In this document: piece after piece, positions 8,380-17,792 of the stretch
How the letters are laid out: each line of letters opens with the position of its first letter
Position numbering within the stretch: the first letter of the stretch is position 1
DNA from: CAYYJM01 sp964471755
GTDB lineage: Bacteria > Planctomycetota > Planctomycetia > Gemmatales > Gemmataceae
NCBI GenBank assembly: GCA_964471755.1
Contig: CAYYJM010000016.1
Location: 1-44,147 of the forward strand
DNA length: 44,147 nucleotides
Direction: 5' to 3'
Position numbers and translations under genes: made by a program
Notes under the pieces: model-generated
What the model was told of the DNA's origin: nothing
What the model saw: the letters and a program-made list of their open reading frames with translations, nothing else
Database searches by the model: none

Positions 8380-9665
8380 ATGACGCTGACACGCCGGGAT
8401 TGCCTGCAACTGGGACTGGGCACGCTGCTCGGCGGCGGCCTGGCGACGGCCCTGGAAGCGCGCGCCGCCAGCGACGCCACGCGCAAGCGGCCGTTCGCGG
8501 CGCGGAGTTGCATCCTCATCTGGATGGACGGCGGCCCGACGCACTACGAGACGTTCGACCCGAAACCGAACGCCCCGGTTGAATACCGCGGCGAGTTCAA
8601 GACCGTCGCCGGCAAGACGCCCGGCATCGCCTTCTCCGAACACATGGCCCGGCTCGCCGCGCTCTCGGACAAGTTGGCCGTCGTCCGATCGATTCAGCAC
8701 AACCAGGGCAACCACGGAGCCGGCAACCACTACATGATGACTGGAGCGCCGCCGCGCATCCCGGTCGGCTGTGGGGCGTTCGTCAGCTTCCACCCGAGCC
8801 TCGGCTCGGTGACGGCCCACGAGCGCGGCGCACCGGCCGGCCTGCCCGCCTACTTCTCGATGCCGCAGATGTCGCGTTCGGGCGGCCCGAACTTCCTCGG
8901 CGCGAAGTACGCTCCGTTCGTCGTCGCGGACAATCCGAACTCGCCGGGCTTCCGCGTGCGCGACGTGGCCCTGCCGGTCGGCCTGACCGGTGACCGCTTC
9001 ATCGGCCGAGCCCAACTGCGCGGCGAGGTCGATCGGCTCCAGCGCATCCTCGACCGCTCCGCTGGCGATCCGGCCGCGGCCCTCGATGAACACTATCAGC
9101 AGGCGACCGACCTGATGCGCTCGACCGAGGCGCAGGCGGCTTTCGATCTGAGCCGCGAGCCGGAGGCGATTCGCAATTCCTACGGCCGCAGCGCCTTCGG
9201 TCAGCGGGCCCTGCTCGCCCGGCGACTCGTCGAGGCGGGCGTGCCCTTCATCACCCTCTACGATGGCGGCTGGGATCATCACACCAAGCTGTTCGAGACG
9301 CTGAAGAAGCGACTGCCGGACTGGGACGCCACGGTCGCCGCCCTGATCGCCGATCTGGACCAGCGCGGCCTGCTCGATTCGACGCTGGTCATCGCCCTGG
9401 GCGAATTCGGTCGGACACCGAAGATCAACAAGGACTCCGGCCGCGACCACTGGTCCAACGCGATGTCGGTCCTGTTCGCCGGCGGTGGCACGCCGGGCGG
9501 CCAGATCGTCGGGGNNNNNNNNNNCGTGTCCTGTCGCCGGAGAGTTTCGCCGCGACGATCTACACGAAGCTCGGCATCGACCCGGCCAAGATCCTCTACA
9601 CGCCGACCGGCCGGCCGACGGGCCTGGTCAGCGACCCGACGACGATTCAGGAGTTGATGGGATGA
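8380..9665 (+). CDS. DUF1501 family protein (interrupted by assembly gap)
   Basis: A DUF1501 protein whose N-terminus (TLTRRDCLQLGLGTLLGGG) is a Tat-type leader. Family motifs include WMDGGPTHYETFDPKP, GGWDHHTKLF, ALGEFGRTPKIN and GRDHWSNAMSVLFAGGG. A 10-N gap at 9515-9524 falls near the C-terminus. Read through as given, the frame ends in an arginine/serine-rich nonsense tail. In the correct frame after the gap the protein continues RVLSPESFAATIYTKLGID and ends IQELMG at the TGA 9663-9665. The gap is therefore a placeholder whose size is not the true one, and roughly 10 residues may be missing. GGAGA lies 8 nt before the ATG. The stop overlaps the next start in ATGA, which implies translational coupling. 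Confidence 0.9.
9515..9524. other. Assembly gap (10 N) inside the DUF1501 gene
   Basis: Ten unknown bases. The reading frames on the two sides differ, so the number of N is not the real missing length. Confidence 0.95.
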
Positions 9666-11239
9666 GGACGGTTGCCCTGATCGGGATCATCCTGAGCGTC
9701 CCGGTCGTCCACGCAGCACCGCCGAGTGCCACGCACCTGTTCCCGGCGGGGGGCCAGCGCGGTACGACCGTCGAGGCGGTCGTCGCCGGTTCGTTCGACG
9801 CCTGGCCGGTCGAGGTCTGGTCGAGCCATCCGGGCGTGACGGCCCAGGCCGGCAAGAAGAAGGGGACACTCACGGTTCGCGTCGCACCGGACGCCACGCC
9901 GGGCATCGCCTGGCTGCGTCTGCATGACAAACAAGGGGCCAGCAGCCTCCGGCCGTTCGTGGTCGGCATCCTGCCTGAGATCCAGGAGAAGGAACCGAAC
10001 GACGACCCCGCTCGCGCCCAGGGCATCGAACCGGCCGGCGCGGTACTCAACGGTCGCCTGGGCAAATCGGGCGATGTCGATTGCTTCGCCGTGAAACTGA
10101 CGAAGGGCCAGACGCTGACAGCGTCGTGTCTCGCCGACCAGACGTTGAAATCGCCGATGGACGGCGTTCTCCAGGTGACCAGCGCCGATGGCTTCGTCCT
10201 GGCGCAGAGCAACGACGTTCTCGGCCTCGATCCGCGTCTCACGTTCACGGCCCCGGCCAATGGGACGTTCATCGTTCGCATCTTCGCCTTCCCGACGACG
10301 CCGAATTCCACCATCGGTTTCGCCGGCGGCGACACCTTTGTCTATCGACTGACACTGACGACGGCCGGCTTCGTCGAACACGCCTGGCCGCTGGCCGTGC
10401 CGCGAGGTGCGCCGGGAACGGTGGAACTGATCGGCTCGAACATTCCCGAGTCGGCGAAGCGGGTGCCGGTGCCGACCGCGACCGGCGATGAGGCCGTCCT
10501 CTGGCATCCGGCGTTGGCCGGGACGGCGAGCGTGCGACTCGAACCGCATCCGTGCGTGCTGGCCGATGGGTTCAAGGAACAGGCCCCGCCGTTCACGGTC
10601 AGTGGCCGGCTCGATCGTCCGGGGCAGGTGGCTGCCCTGCCCTTCCGGGCGATCAAGGGGAAGTCGCTGGTCATCCAGATCGAGGCCGATGGCATCGACA
10701 GTGAACTGACGCCGTTGCTGCGCGTGTTCGACCCGGCCGGCAAGCAGATCATCCGGGGCGAGCCGGCCAAATCCGGCCAGGATCCCACGCTGACCATCAC
10801 GCCGAAGGAAGACGGTCTGCATCGTGTCGAGTTGTCGGATCTGTATCGTGGCGGTGGCCCGCGCTACTGGTATCGTCTGCGGATCACGCCGCCGGAACCG
10901 GGCTTCACTCTGAGCGTCCCGGCCGATCGCCTGCAAGTCACGCCCGGCAAGCCGACCGATGTAATCGTGACCGTGACCCGGCGGAACGGCTTCACCGGCT
11001 TGATCCAACTCTCGGCGATGAACCTGTCCGCCGGTGTCTCGGCGACGATGCTGAAGCCGGCCAAGCCGGATGACAAGACGCTGACACTGCGACTGACTGC
11101 GGAGAAAGCCGGGCCGAGCGGAGCCTTTCGGATCGTCGGCCAGGGCACGGGCCTGGATCAGCCCCGAGATGCGGCCGCCGCGCTGGCGGATCTCGGGACA
11201 ACCACGGCCGACCTGTGGCTGACGGTGGGCGGCAAGTAG
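9662..11239 (+). CDS. Exported PPC-domain (pre-peptidase C-terminal-like) protein
   Basis: A 525-residue secreted protein with a signal peptide (MRTVALIGIILSVPVVHAA). It contains at least one bacterial pre-peptidase C-terminal (PPC) beta-sandwich near residues 105-235, recognisable from EKEPNDDPARAQ, GDVDCFAVKLTKGQ and a closing FVYRLTLTT. A second PPC-like unit lies near 310-410 (VSGRLDRPGQVAALPF, YWYRLRITPPEPGF), and an Ig-like tail ends the protein. No protease domain is present, so a binding or scaffolding role is more likely than catalysis. The ATG at 9662 overlaps the upstream stop by 4 bp. It is the last gene of the operon and converges on the DUF1501 gene ending at 11268 with only 28 bp between the stops. 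Confidence 0.88.
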   Translation: MRTVALIGIILSVPVVHAAPPSATHLFPAGGQRGTTVEAVVAGSFDAWPVEVWSSHPGVTAQAGKKKGTLTVRVAPDATPGIAWLRLHDKQGASSLRPFVVGILPEIQEKEPNDDPARAQGIEPAGAVLNGRLGKSGDVDCFAVKLTKGQTLTASCLADQTLKSPMDGVLQVTSADGFVLAQSNDVLGLDPRLTFTAPANGTFIVRIFAFPTTPNSTIGFAGGDTFVYRLTLTTAGFVEHAWPLAVPRGAPGTVELIGSNIPESAKRVPVPTATGDEAVLWHPALAGTASVRLEPHPCVLADGFKEQAPPFTVSGRLDRPGQVAALPFRAIKGKSLVIQIEADGIDSELTPLLRVFDPAGKQIIRGEPAKSGQDPTLTITPKEDGLHRVELSDLYRGGGPRYWYRLRITPPEPGFTLSVPADRLQVTPGKPTDVIVTVTRRNGFTGLIQLSAMNLSAGVSATMLKPAKPDDKTLTLRLTAEKAGPSGAFRIVGQGTGLDQPRDAAAALADLGTTTADLWLTVGGK

Positions 11240-11267
11240 TTCGCCGTCCACCGTCCATCCGGCGCGA

Positions 11268-12665
11268 TCAGAACAGCCCCGGAATCGGCGGATGTTCCGC
11301 CAGCCGGCTGACCTCCTTCAGACTCGCCTCGACACGCAGTTTGCCGGCGTCGAACAGTGCATGCAGCAGCGTCGAGACGAGGTGTTTCGGCGTCAGGTTG
11401 TCGCCGGCCGGTTCGCCGCCGTCGCGGTTCGATCGGCCGATGACCTGGCCGGCCGGGATGCCACCGCCGTACAGCAGCAGCGGTGCCAGCTTCGCCCAGT
11501 GGTCACGACCGACGTTCCTGTTGACCCGCGGCGTCCGACCCATCTCGCCGCAGCAGACCAGCAGGATTCGATCCGACAGGCCGCGAGCCTCGACGTCCGC
11601 AATGAAGGCGGCGACGGCGTGGTCGAAGGCCGGGCCGACCGCGTCCATGCCGTCGGTCATGTTCAGGTTGTTGCCGTCGGCGTGCATGTCCCAGACGCCA
11701 TCGTAGCCGGTGTGGATGGTGACGAAGCCGCAGCCGGCCTCGCACAGTCGACGGGCTAGGAGCAGTTGCTTGCCGATGGCGCGCGAGTGGCCCGTGTACA
11801 GGCCGGCCTTGCCGCGTTTCGCCTTGTTCCAGGCGTCCGCCTTGCCAGCAAGCGAGTGCGTATCGTAAGCGGCCAGCGTCTTCGGGTCTTCCTTCGACAG
11901 ATCCAGGGCGTCGGCGACGCCACCGCCGAGCAGGACGCCGTAGGCCTGCTTCTGAAGATCATCGATCGTGCCGGGATCGGCGTCATCGATTTGTCGGCTG
12001 AGGCGGTTCAGTTCGCCGAGGAGATCCTGCCGATCGGTGAGACGTTCCTTCGGGACGTTCAGCCGCAGATTCTGTTGAAGCTGCCCGCCCGAACCCGGGA
12101 TGAACGGCGCGTTGACGGCTCCAAGCGAGCCGGTCGCGGCGATGTCGCCCCGAGCCCGACCCTTCAGAACATCCTTGCAAACGGCTTCCGGGAAGAGGAC
12201 CGTGTGCGTCGGCAGACCGGTGTCGGGCCGCGTCGCGCCGACGACTCGCGAGTAGAGGGCCCCGGCCGTGGCGTTGAGCGTGTCCGGGCCGACCAGCGGC
12301 TGAAGGTTGTGGCCGGCGTTGTTCGTCTGGAACGAGCGGACGATCGTCAGCCGATGGGCCAACTTCGCCAACTTCGCCATGCGGTCGCCGAAGAGGATGC
12401 CGGGCAGAGTCGTCTGGATAGTCCCGGTGACGGTGCGGATGCCTTCGGGAGCGTCCGGCTTGGGGTCGAACGTCTCGAACTGGCTCGGCCCGCCCTGCTG
12501 AAAGAGCCAGATGACCGAGCGATTGCGGACCAGGTCGTTCGTCTCGCCAGCCTGGCCACGACCGGCGAGCAGTGACGCCAGGGTCAGGCCGCCCAGGCCG
12601 AGGCTGCCGACCGACAGAAAGTCCCGACGGCTCAGGCCGGGCGAACTGGTGGAGATGGTCAGCAT
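11268..12665 (-). CDS. DUF1501 family protein with Tat leader
   Basis: A 465-residue DUF1501 protein. The leader has LSRRDFLSVGSLGLGGLTLA, a clear Tat signal. Conserved stretches include WLFQQGGPSQFETFDPKP, HTGYDGVWDMHADGNN, CCGEMGRTPRVN and GRDHWAKLAPLLLYGGG. The frame is open further upstream, but I choose the ATG at 12665 because the Tat leader begins just after it and GAAGGG lies about 8 nt before it. It stands alone on the minus strand, converging with the PPC-domain gene. It differs substantially from the three other DUF1501 proteins in the window, so these are not recent duplicates. Confidence 0.92.
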   Translation of the reverse strand: MLTISTSSPGLSRRDFLSVGSLGLGGLTLASLLAGRGQAGETNDLVRNRSVIWLFQQGGPSQFETFDPKPDAPEGIRTVTGTIQTTLPGILFGDRMAKLAKLAHRLTIVRSFQTNNAGHNLQPLVGPDTLNATAGALYSRVVGATRPDTGLPTHTVLFPEAVCKDVLKGRARGDIAATGSLGAVNAPFIPGSGGQLQQNLRLNVPKERLTDRQDLLGELNRLSRQIDDADPGTIDDLQKQAYGVLLGGGVADALDLSKEDPKTLAAYDTHSLAGKADAWNKAKRGKAGLYTGHSRAIGKQLLLARRLCEAGCGFVTIHTGYDGVWDMHADGNNLNMTDGMDAVGPAFDHAVAAFIADVEARGLSDRILLVCCGEMGRTPRVNRNVGRDHWAKLAPLLLYGGGIPAGQVIGRSNRDGGEPAGDNLTPKHLVSTLLHALFDAGKLRVEASLKEVSRLAEHPPIPGLF

Positions 12666-12957
12666 CGTTACACCCTTCGAGTCCGGTAGGATCGCATCCG
12701 GCGGGAGCCATCGCGTTGCGCCGAGTATACCCGAAGAACCGGCCAGAATCCCCGGTCGATCTCGGAAACCCACAGGTGGGCGCGGCCGCACATCAAGAGT
12801 AGGCGATGAGCTAGCGAGATTAGGCGTGGTCTGTCCTTCTCGCATCGGCATACAACAGCAGAGGAGGTCGGAACAGGCCCCACCGCCAGATGGCCGAGGC
12901 GGCTCGCCCGGCGGACCGGCGGGAGTCGAGTGGAGGCGTGCAGCGCACGAGGAAACG

Positions 12958-14673
12958 ATGTGGCGTTCGTCTCTGTTCTGGCGACTGTTTGTCAGTTACG
13001 GCGTACTCTTGCTCTCGGTGATCGGCCTGCTTGGGGTGGTGATCGTCAGTCGTGTGGAACAACACTACCTGAGTCAGGTCGAAGACGACCTTCGCAGCAA
13101 GGCCATCCTCGTTCGCGAAGTGGTCCGTGACCGGCTAGCTGAACAGGCTCCCCTGCTGCAAAAGCGGGTCGAGGCCTTGCACCAGGAAATTGCCACGCGC
13201 ATCACCTTGCTCGGCGAGGGCGGCCAGGTCCTGGTTGACACGGAAGAAAACCCCGCAGCGATGGAAAATCACGCCGACCGCCCCGAAGTCCGAACCGCGA
13301 AAGAGTCGCGGTTCGGTGCCGCCACCCGGTTCAGCAGCACGCTGAACCGGGCCACGATGTACGTGGTGCTGCGTGCCGATGACGATTGTCGCCCGGTCGC
13401 TTACGTCCGCGTCGCCTTGCCGCTGGACAGGGTCGAGGAACAATCGGCCTGGCTGCGTCGGGTCGTCGGCAGTGCAGCGGCCGGGACAGCTCTCGCCGCT
13501 TTGGCCCTGACTCTCTGGCTGGCGCGGCACGTCACCCGACCGCTCCAGGAACTCACGACGGGCGTGCAGCGCATCGCGGCCGGCCACTACGGCCTGAAGG
13601 TTTACGCGGCCGGCCGCGACGAAGTCGGGACGCTGGCCAACTCGTTCAATGAGATGAGCCAGCGTCTGGCGGCTCAGTTCGCGCAGTTGGCGGAAGATCA
13701 GCAACTGCTGCGGATGATCCTCAGCGGAATGGTTGAGGGGGTCGTGGCCATCGACGCCGAGCAGCGTATCCTCTTCGCCAATGAGCGAGCGGCGCAACTC
13801 CTGGGATTCGGCCCTCAGTCGGCGACCGGTCGCCGACTCTGGGAAGTCGTCCGCCAGCACTCCTTGCAAGACATTGTTCGGAGAGCCCTGTCAGAACCGG
13901 AGCCCTGTCAGGAAGAGCTGACCTGGCCCAGTCCGGAGGCTCAAAGCCTGACCNNNNNNNNNNTAGAGCGTCTGCGCCGGGAGCTTGTCGCCAACGTGTC
14001 GCATGAACTCAAGACGCCGCTTTCGGTCATCAAGGCATACGTCGAAACCCTGCTTGAAGGGGCCGTCGAGGATCCGGAACACCGGGTTCCATTCCTGCAA
14101 CGGATCGCCGAACAGGCCGAGCGTCTGCACGCCCTCATTCTCGATCTGCTCAGTCTGGCCCGTATCGAGTCCGGAACCGAAGCGTATGCCTTTCAGGCGG
14201 TGTCTCTCGAACCGCTGGTCAGGGTCTGCCTGGAGCGGCACCGCGCCCGGGCCGAGGCGAACTCCCAGGTCCTGGAGGCGGTACCTCCCGATTCGGAGGG
14301 TGTCTTGCCGGAACTCACTGCCTGGGCCGACGAGGAAGTCCTTCACCAGATCCTCGACAACCTGGTGGACAACGCCCTGAAATACACTCCCCCCGGCGGC
14401 CGCATTCGGGTGCGCTGGAGGTTATCTGCCGAGTTGGCCTGTCTGGATGTCGAGGATACCGGCATCGGCATCCCCGAGCAGGACCTGCCTCGCATCTTCG
14501 AGCGCTTTTACCGCGTGGACAAGGCACGCTCGCGGGAAGTGGGTGGTACCGGCCTCGGGTTGTCGATCGTCAAACATCTGGTCCAGGCCATGCACGGAAC
14601 CATCCACGCGACCAGTCAGCTGGGCCAGGGGTCTACATTCTCCATCCACCTGCCCCGAGGACCTGTCGCGTGA
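12958..14673 (+). CDS. PhoR-like membrane sensor histidine kinase (gapped)
   Basis: About 571 residues at the nominal gap length. Order: first membrane helix (about 10-30, VSYGVLLLSVIGLLGVVIV), a periplasmic domain, a second helix (about 168-190), HAMP (TRPLQELTTGVQRIAAGHYG), a PAS domain (GMVEGVVAIDAEQRILFAN), HisKA with ANVSHELKTPLSVIKAYVE (phospho-accepting His349 at nominal numbering), and HATPase with N-box DNALKYTPPGG, DTGIGIPEQD and GGTGLGLSIVKHL. The layout fits PhoR-type kinases that control phosphate starvation. A 10-N gap (13954-13963) removes the end of the PAS domain; the frame survives, but families of this design normally have some 30 more residues here. GAGGAAAC precedes the ATG at 12958. 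The response regulator follows, after a candidate Pho box. Confidence 0.9.
   Translation: MWRSSLFWRLFVSYGVLLLSVIGLLGVVIVSRVEQHYLSQVEDDLRSKAILVREVVRDRLAEQAPLLQKRVEALHQEIATRITLLGEGGQVLVDTEENPAAMENHADRPEVRTAKESRFGAATRFSSTLNRATMYVVLRADDDCRPVAYVRVALPLDRVEEQSAWLRRVVGSAAAGTALAALALTLWLARHVTRPLQELTTGVQRIAAGHYGLKVYAAGRDEVGTLANSFNEMSQRLAAQFAQLAEDQQLLRMILSGMVEGVVAIDAEQRILFANERAAQLLGFGPQSATGRRLWEVVRQHSLQDIVRRALSEPEPCQEELTWPSPEAQSLTXXXXERLRRELVANVSHELKTPLSVIKAYVETLLEGAVEDPEHRVPFLQRIAEQAERLHALILDLLSLARIESGTEAYAFQAVSLEPLVRVCLERHRARAEANSQVLEAVPPDSEGVLPELTAWADEEVLHQILDNLVDNALKYTPPGGRIRVRWRLSAELACLDVEDTGIGIPEQDLPRIFERFYRVDKARSREVGGTGLGLSIVKHLVQAMHGTIHATSQLGQGSTFSIHLPRGPVA
13954..13963. other. Assembly gap (10 N) inside the histidine kinase gene
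   Basis: Ten unknown bases between the PAS domain and the HisKA helix. The frame happens to be kept, but the domain spacing suggests that more than three codons are absent. Confidence 0.9.
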
Positions 14674-14674
14674 A

Positions 14675-14718
14675 CTTCACCCGTTCTTCACCCAATCTAC
14701 ATGATTCTGTGCTACAAG
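14675..14718 (+). promoter_or_regulatory. Candidate Pho box and promoter of the response regulator gene
   Basis: TTCACCC occurs at 14676-14682 and again at 14687-14693, exactly 11 bp apart, with a degenerate third unit (CTACATGATTC, 14697-14707). Direct repeats with 11-bp periodicity are the hallmark of PhoB/PhoP operators, and GTTCACC-type units are known from actinobacterial PhoP. An extended -10-like TGCTACAAG (14710-14718) follows. The site begins one base after the kinase stop codon and would give the regulator its own autoregulated promoter. The match is by eye only. Confidence 0.5.
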
Positions 14719-14770
14719 TGAATAGAGGCGGGACGAGGTCATCGAGGGGAAAGAATGAGGAGCCCGTAAC

Positions 14771-15460
14771 ATGCCCCCACAGCGCATTCTCATCATCGAA
14801 GATGAACAGGCCCTGACAAACATCCTCACCTATAACTTCCAGCGTGAGGGTTACGAAACCATCGTTGCCCACGACGGCAAGGAAGGGTTGCGGAAGGCCC
14901 AGACGCTCCTGCCCGACTTTATCATCCTCGACCTGATGCTACCCGTCCTCAATGGTCTGGATGTCTGTCAGGAATTACGAGCGGGCGAACGTACCCGCAA
15001 CATTTCGATCCTGATGCTGACGGCCAAAGCCGAGGAGACCGATCAGATGGTTGGTTTTTCGCTTGGGGCGGACGATTACGTCACCAAACCGTTCAGTGTC
15101 AAGGTGCTGGTGCAACGAATTAAAGCCATGCATCGTCGCCGTGAAGTGGAGGCCAGCGCTGCCGACGTCATGGACCATCTCGGCGTGCGGATCGACCGAC
15201 TCCGACACCTGGCGTCGGTCGAAGGGCGTCCGCTCGATCTGACACCGACAGAGTTTCGGTTGTTGGAGTGTCTGCTTCGTCAACCGGGGCGGGTTTTCTC
15301 GCGCGGTCAGTTGATGGATGCCGCCATCGGCGAAGCGGCCATCGTCCTGGAGCGTACCATTGACGTCCACATCAAGACCTTGCGAAAGAAACTCGACTCG
15401 ACCGATCTGATCGAAACGGTCCGCGGCTACGGCTACCGGTTCCGGGAAGGACGCCCCTGA
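14771..15460 (+). CDS. phoB: PhoB-like response regulator (OmpR family)
   Basis: A 229-residue response regulator. The receiver domain (about 5-118) has the acidic pair E10-D11, phospho-acceptor D54 in IILDLMLPVLNG, T84 in LMLTAKAEE and K107 in DDYVTKPFS. The C-terminal winged helix (about 130-227) shows DLTPTEFRLLECLLRQPGRV and TIDVHIKTLRKKL, the OmpR/PhoB DNA-binding signature. It pairs with the PhoR-like kinase upstream, in the reverse of the usual phoB-phoR order, with a 97-bp gap holding a candidate Pho box. The assignment to phosphate control rests on domain resemblance and on that box; another OmpR-type role is possible, so the gene symbol is tentative. Confidence 0.85.
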   Translation: MPPQRILIIEDEQALTNILTYNFQREGYETIVAHDGKEGLRKAQTLLPDFIILDLMLPVLNGLDVCQELRAGERTRNISILMLTAKAEETDQMVGFSLGADDYVTKPFSVKVLVQRIKAMHRRREVEASAADVMDHLGVRIDRLRHLASVEGRPLDLTPTEFRLLECLLRQPGRVFSRGQLMDAAIGEAAIVLERTIDVHIKTLRKKLDSTDLIETVRGYGYRFREGRP

Positions 15461-15663
15461 CCGGCTAACACCCGAGCGTGCCTCGACAGCCAGGAAAGAC
15501 GCAGACTCTTCACCCCAGACCTCACCCCTGAGTACAGGGGCGGGGGCTTCCAGAACCGTTTCCGATCCTTGAATCCGAAGTTGACGGTGGCCGCCGACCC
15601 ACTCTGGCGGTAGCATCCAGTCTCGATGGCGATCTCCCGTCCACTCGAACAAGGAACCGCGTC

Positions 15664-17367
15664 ATGATCTGTGGCATTCGCCGGCTTCCAAGCGCCAGTC
15701 TGCTCATTCTGACACTGATACTTCCGGCCGCTCCACTGGCGGCGGCGGAAGCCCCTCCGAACATCGTCGTCATCATGGGCGACGACATGGGCTTCAGCGA
15801 CCTCGGTTGCTACGGCAGCGCGATCGCCACGCCGAACCTCGACGCGCTGGCCGCCGGTGGGCTGCGATTTACGCAGTTCTACAACACCGCCCGATGCTGT
15901 CCGACCAGGGCCAGTCTCCTGACCGGGCTCTATCCCCACCAGGCCGGCATCGGCCACATGACCGACGATCGCGGCTTTGATGGTTACCGGGGCGATCTCA
16001 ACAAACAGTGCCGCACCATCGCCGAGGTGTTGAAACCAACCGGCTACCGCTGCTATGCCGCAGGGAAATGGCACGTCACCCATCACATCGCCAAGGACGG
16101 GCCAAAACACAACTGGCCGCTCCAGCGTGGCTTCGATCGCTTCTACGGCATGGTCAGCGGCGGCGGTAGCTTCTACGACCCGTGGACCCTCTGTCGGGGC
16201 AACACACTCATCTCTCCCTACGCCGATCCCGAATACAAGCCGAAGACGTATTACTTCACCGATGCCATTACCGATCATGCCGTTGGTTTTCTCGCGGATC
16301 ACACGAAGGAACACCACGACAAACCCTTCTTTCTCTACCTGACCTACACCACGGCTCACTGGCCGATGCACGCCCTGCCTGAGGACATCGCGAAGTACAA
16401 GGGGAAGTACAACGCCGGCTACGAAGCAATCCGCAAGGCTCGCCTGGAGAAGGCCGCACGGTTGGGGTTGATCGATCGGCAACAGGGTCAATCGCCGATG
16501 GCCGGGGACTGGGACAAGGTCAAGAACAAACCGCGTGAGATCGCCTGCATGGAAGTCTACGCCGCCATGATCGATCGCATGGACCAGGGCATCGGCCGAG
16601 TCGTGGCCGAACTGAAACGCTCCGGCCAACTCGACAACACCCTGATCTTCTTCCTGCAAGACAACGGCGGTTGTGCGGAACCGATGGGTCGAAACAAGAT
16701 CGCCAACCGCGAAGACGGTCCACGAACCGACAAGCCAACACGGAAACCAATACCACTCGAGGCACTCCCCGCCGCGCTGGTTCCGCCCCAGACTCGCGAT
16801 GGCTACCCAGTCCGCCAGGGACCCAACGTGATGCCGGGACCGTATGACACCTACGTCGGCTACGGTCGAGCCTGGGCGAATGTCAGCAATACGCCCTTCC
16901 GCGAATACAAGCACTGGGTCCACGAAGGCGGCATCTCAACGCCACTCATCGTCCACTGGCCGAAAGGGATCGCCGCCCGTGGCGAGTTGCGCAAACAACC
17001 CGGTCACCTCATCGACATCATGGCGACGTGTGTGGATGTCAGCGACTCGAAGTATCCCGGCAGCAAGGAGGCGACCCCACTCGAAGGCCGCAGTCTGCGG
17101 CCCGCGTTCGTCAACCAGGCGATCGAGCGCGACGCGATCTACTGGGAGCATGAAGGCAATCGCGCCATCCGCGTCGGCGACTGGAAACTCGTCGCGAAGT
17201 ACGGCCAACCGTGGGAACTGTACGACCTTGCGACCGACCGCGTGGAGTCGCGAGATCTGGCCGGATCGATGCCGGATCGGGTGAAGGATCTGGCCGGCCG
17301 GTGGGAGAAATGGGCTGCTCACGCCGGCGTTCAACCCTGGGAGAAGGTCAACCGTCCGAAGAAGTAA
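15664..17367 (+). CDS. Arylsulfatase-like sulfatase (formylglycine type)
   Basis: A 567-residue exported sulfatase. A hydrophobic signal peptide (about 1-28) precedes the N-terminal metal-binding segment NIVVIMGDDMGFSDLGCYG. The modification motif C-x-P-x-R is C78-C79-P80-T81-R82 followed by ASLLTG, so Cys78 should be converted to formylglycine. GKWHVTHH and QDNGGCAE give further active-site positions. It would hydrolyse sulfate esters, probably of polysaccharides, outside the cytoplasm. Sulfatases are unusually numerous in planctomycetes. The 203-bp upstream gap contains two TCACCCC units 12 bp apart (15510 and 15522), too irregular to call a Pho box. The next gene converges from the other strand. 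Confidence 0.93.
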   Translation: MICGIRRLPSASLLILTLILPAAPLAAAEAPPNIVVIMGDDMGFSDLGCYGSAIATPNLDALAAGGLRFTQFYNTARCCPTRASLLTGLYPHQAGIGHMTDDRGFDGYRGDLNKQCRTIAEVLKPTGYRCYAAGKWHVTHHIAKDGPKHNWPLQRGFDRFYGMVSGGGSFYDPWTLCRGNTLISPYADPEYKPKTYYFTDAITDHAVGFLADHTKEHHDKPFFLYLTYTTAHWPMHALPEDIAKYKGKYNAGYEAIRKARLEKAARLGLIDRQQGQSPMAGDWDKVKNKPREIACMEVYAAMIDRMDQGIGRVVAELKRSGQLDNTLIFFLQDNGGCAEPMGRNKIANREDGPRTDKPTRKPIPLEALPAALVPPQTRDGYPVRQGPNVMPGPYDTYVGYGRAWANVSNTPFREYKHWVHEGGISTPLIVHWPKGIAARGELRKQPGHLIDIMATCVDVSDSKYPGSKEATPLEGRSLRPAFVNQAIERDAIYWEHEGNRAIRVGDWKLVAKYGQPWELYDLATDRVESRDLAGSMPDRVKDLAGRWEKWAAHAGVQPWEKVNRPKK

Positions 17368-17433
17368 CGGTTCGTGCCGCCGGCGGGATCGCGAGCAATG
17401 ACATTCCTCCGCTCGCGCACCGGATTGCGCGGG

Positions 17434-17613
17434 CTATACCGAATCATTCGGCCGGCCCTGAAAGACGCTGAACAGCATCGCCAGCAGGAACAGCGCCAGG
17501 AAAATGAAGAACACCACCTGGGCGATCGAGATCAACCCCGGCGCGATGGGACTCAGGTTGAAGATCCCGGCGATGATCGCGATCACCAGAAAGAGCAGTG
17601 CCAGTCGTAACAT
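17434..17613 (-). CDS. Small DUF1328 membrane protein
   Basis: A 59-residue, very hydrophobic peptide with two membrane helices (MLRLALLFLVIAIIAGIF and a second helix ending LLAMLFSVF). The length, the double-helix design and the start RLALLFLVIAIIAGI match the DUF1328/YtjA family. Those are small inner-membrane proteins of unknown function often found near stress genes. GGAGG lies 7 nt before the ATG at 17613, which decides the start although the frame is open upstream. It is divergent from the membrane protein gene at 17793. Confidence 0.85.
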   Translation of the reverse strand: MLRLALLFLVIAIIAGIFNLSPIAPGLISIAQVVFFIFLALFLLAMLFSVFQGRPNDSV

Positions 17614-17792
17614 CGTACTGCCTCCTCGCAAGAAGTTTTGCCCCCGATCCCTCGCCAGGAGAGGGGCATTGTTCTCACGAGCAACTGGCGTACCGTAGAT
17701 CATTCTCCGTCCCAATCTCCGCTCGTGGCACGAAACTTGCGATTCTACCTCATCAGGGTCCGATATGCTCCGGCAATGAGGAGGAACCTGTC

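Noticed and set aside
9525..9657. Arg/Ser-rich C-terminal tail of the DUF1501 protein as read straight through the gap
   Set aside because: The +1-shifted frame gives a normal DUF1501 ending, so the tail is an artefact of the 10-N placeholder.
15509..15527. A second Pho box upstream of the first sulfatase gene
   Set aside because: The TCACCCC units are 12 bp apart rather than 11, and no third unit is seen.
17390..17417. CGCGAGC/GCTCGCG hairpin between the sulfatase and the DUF1328 gene as a terminator
   Set aside because: The 7-bp stem has a 14-base loop and no T-run; such pairings arise by chance in DNA of this composition.
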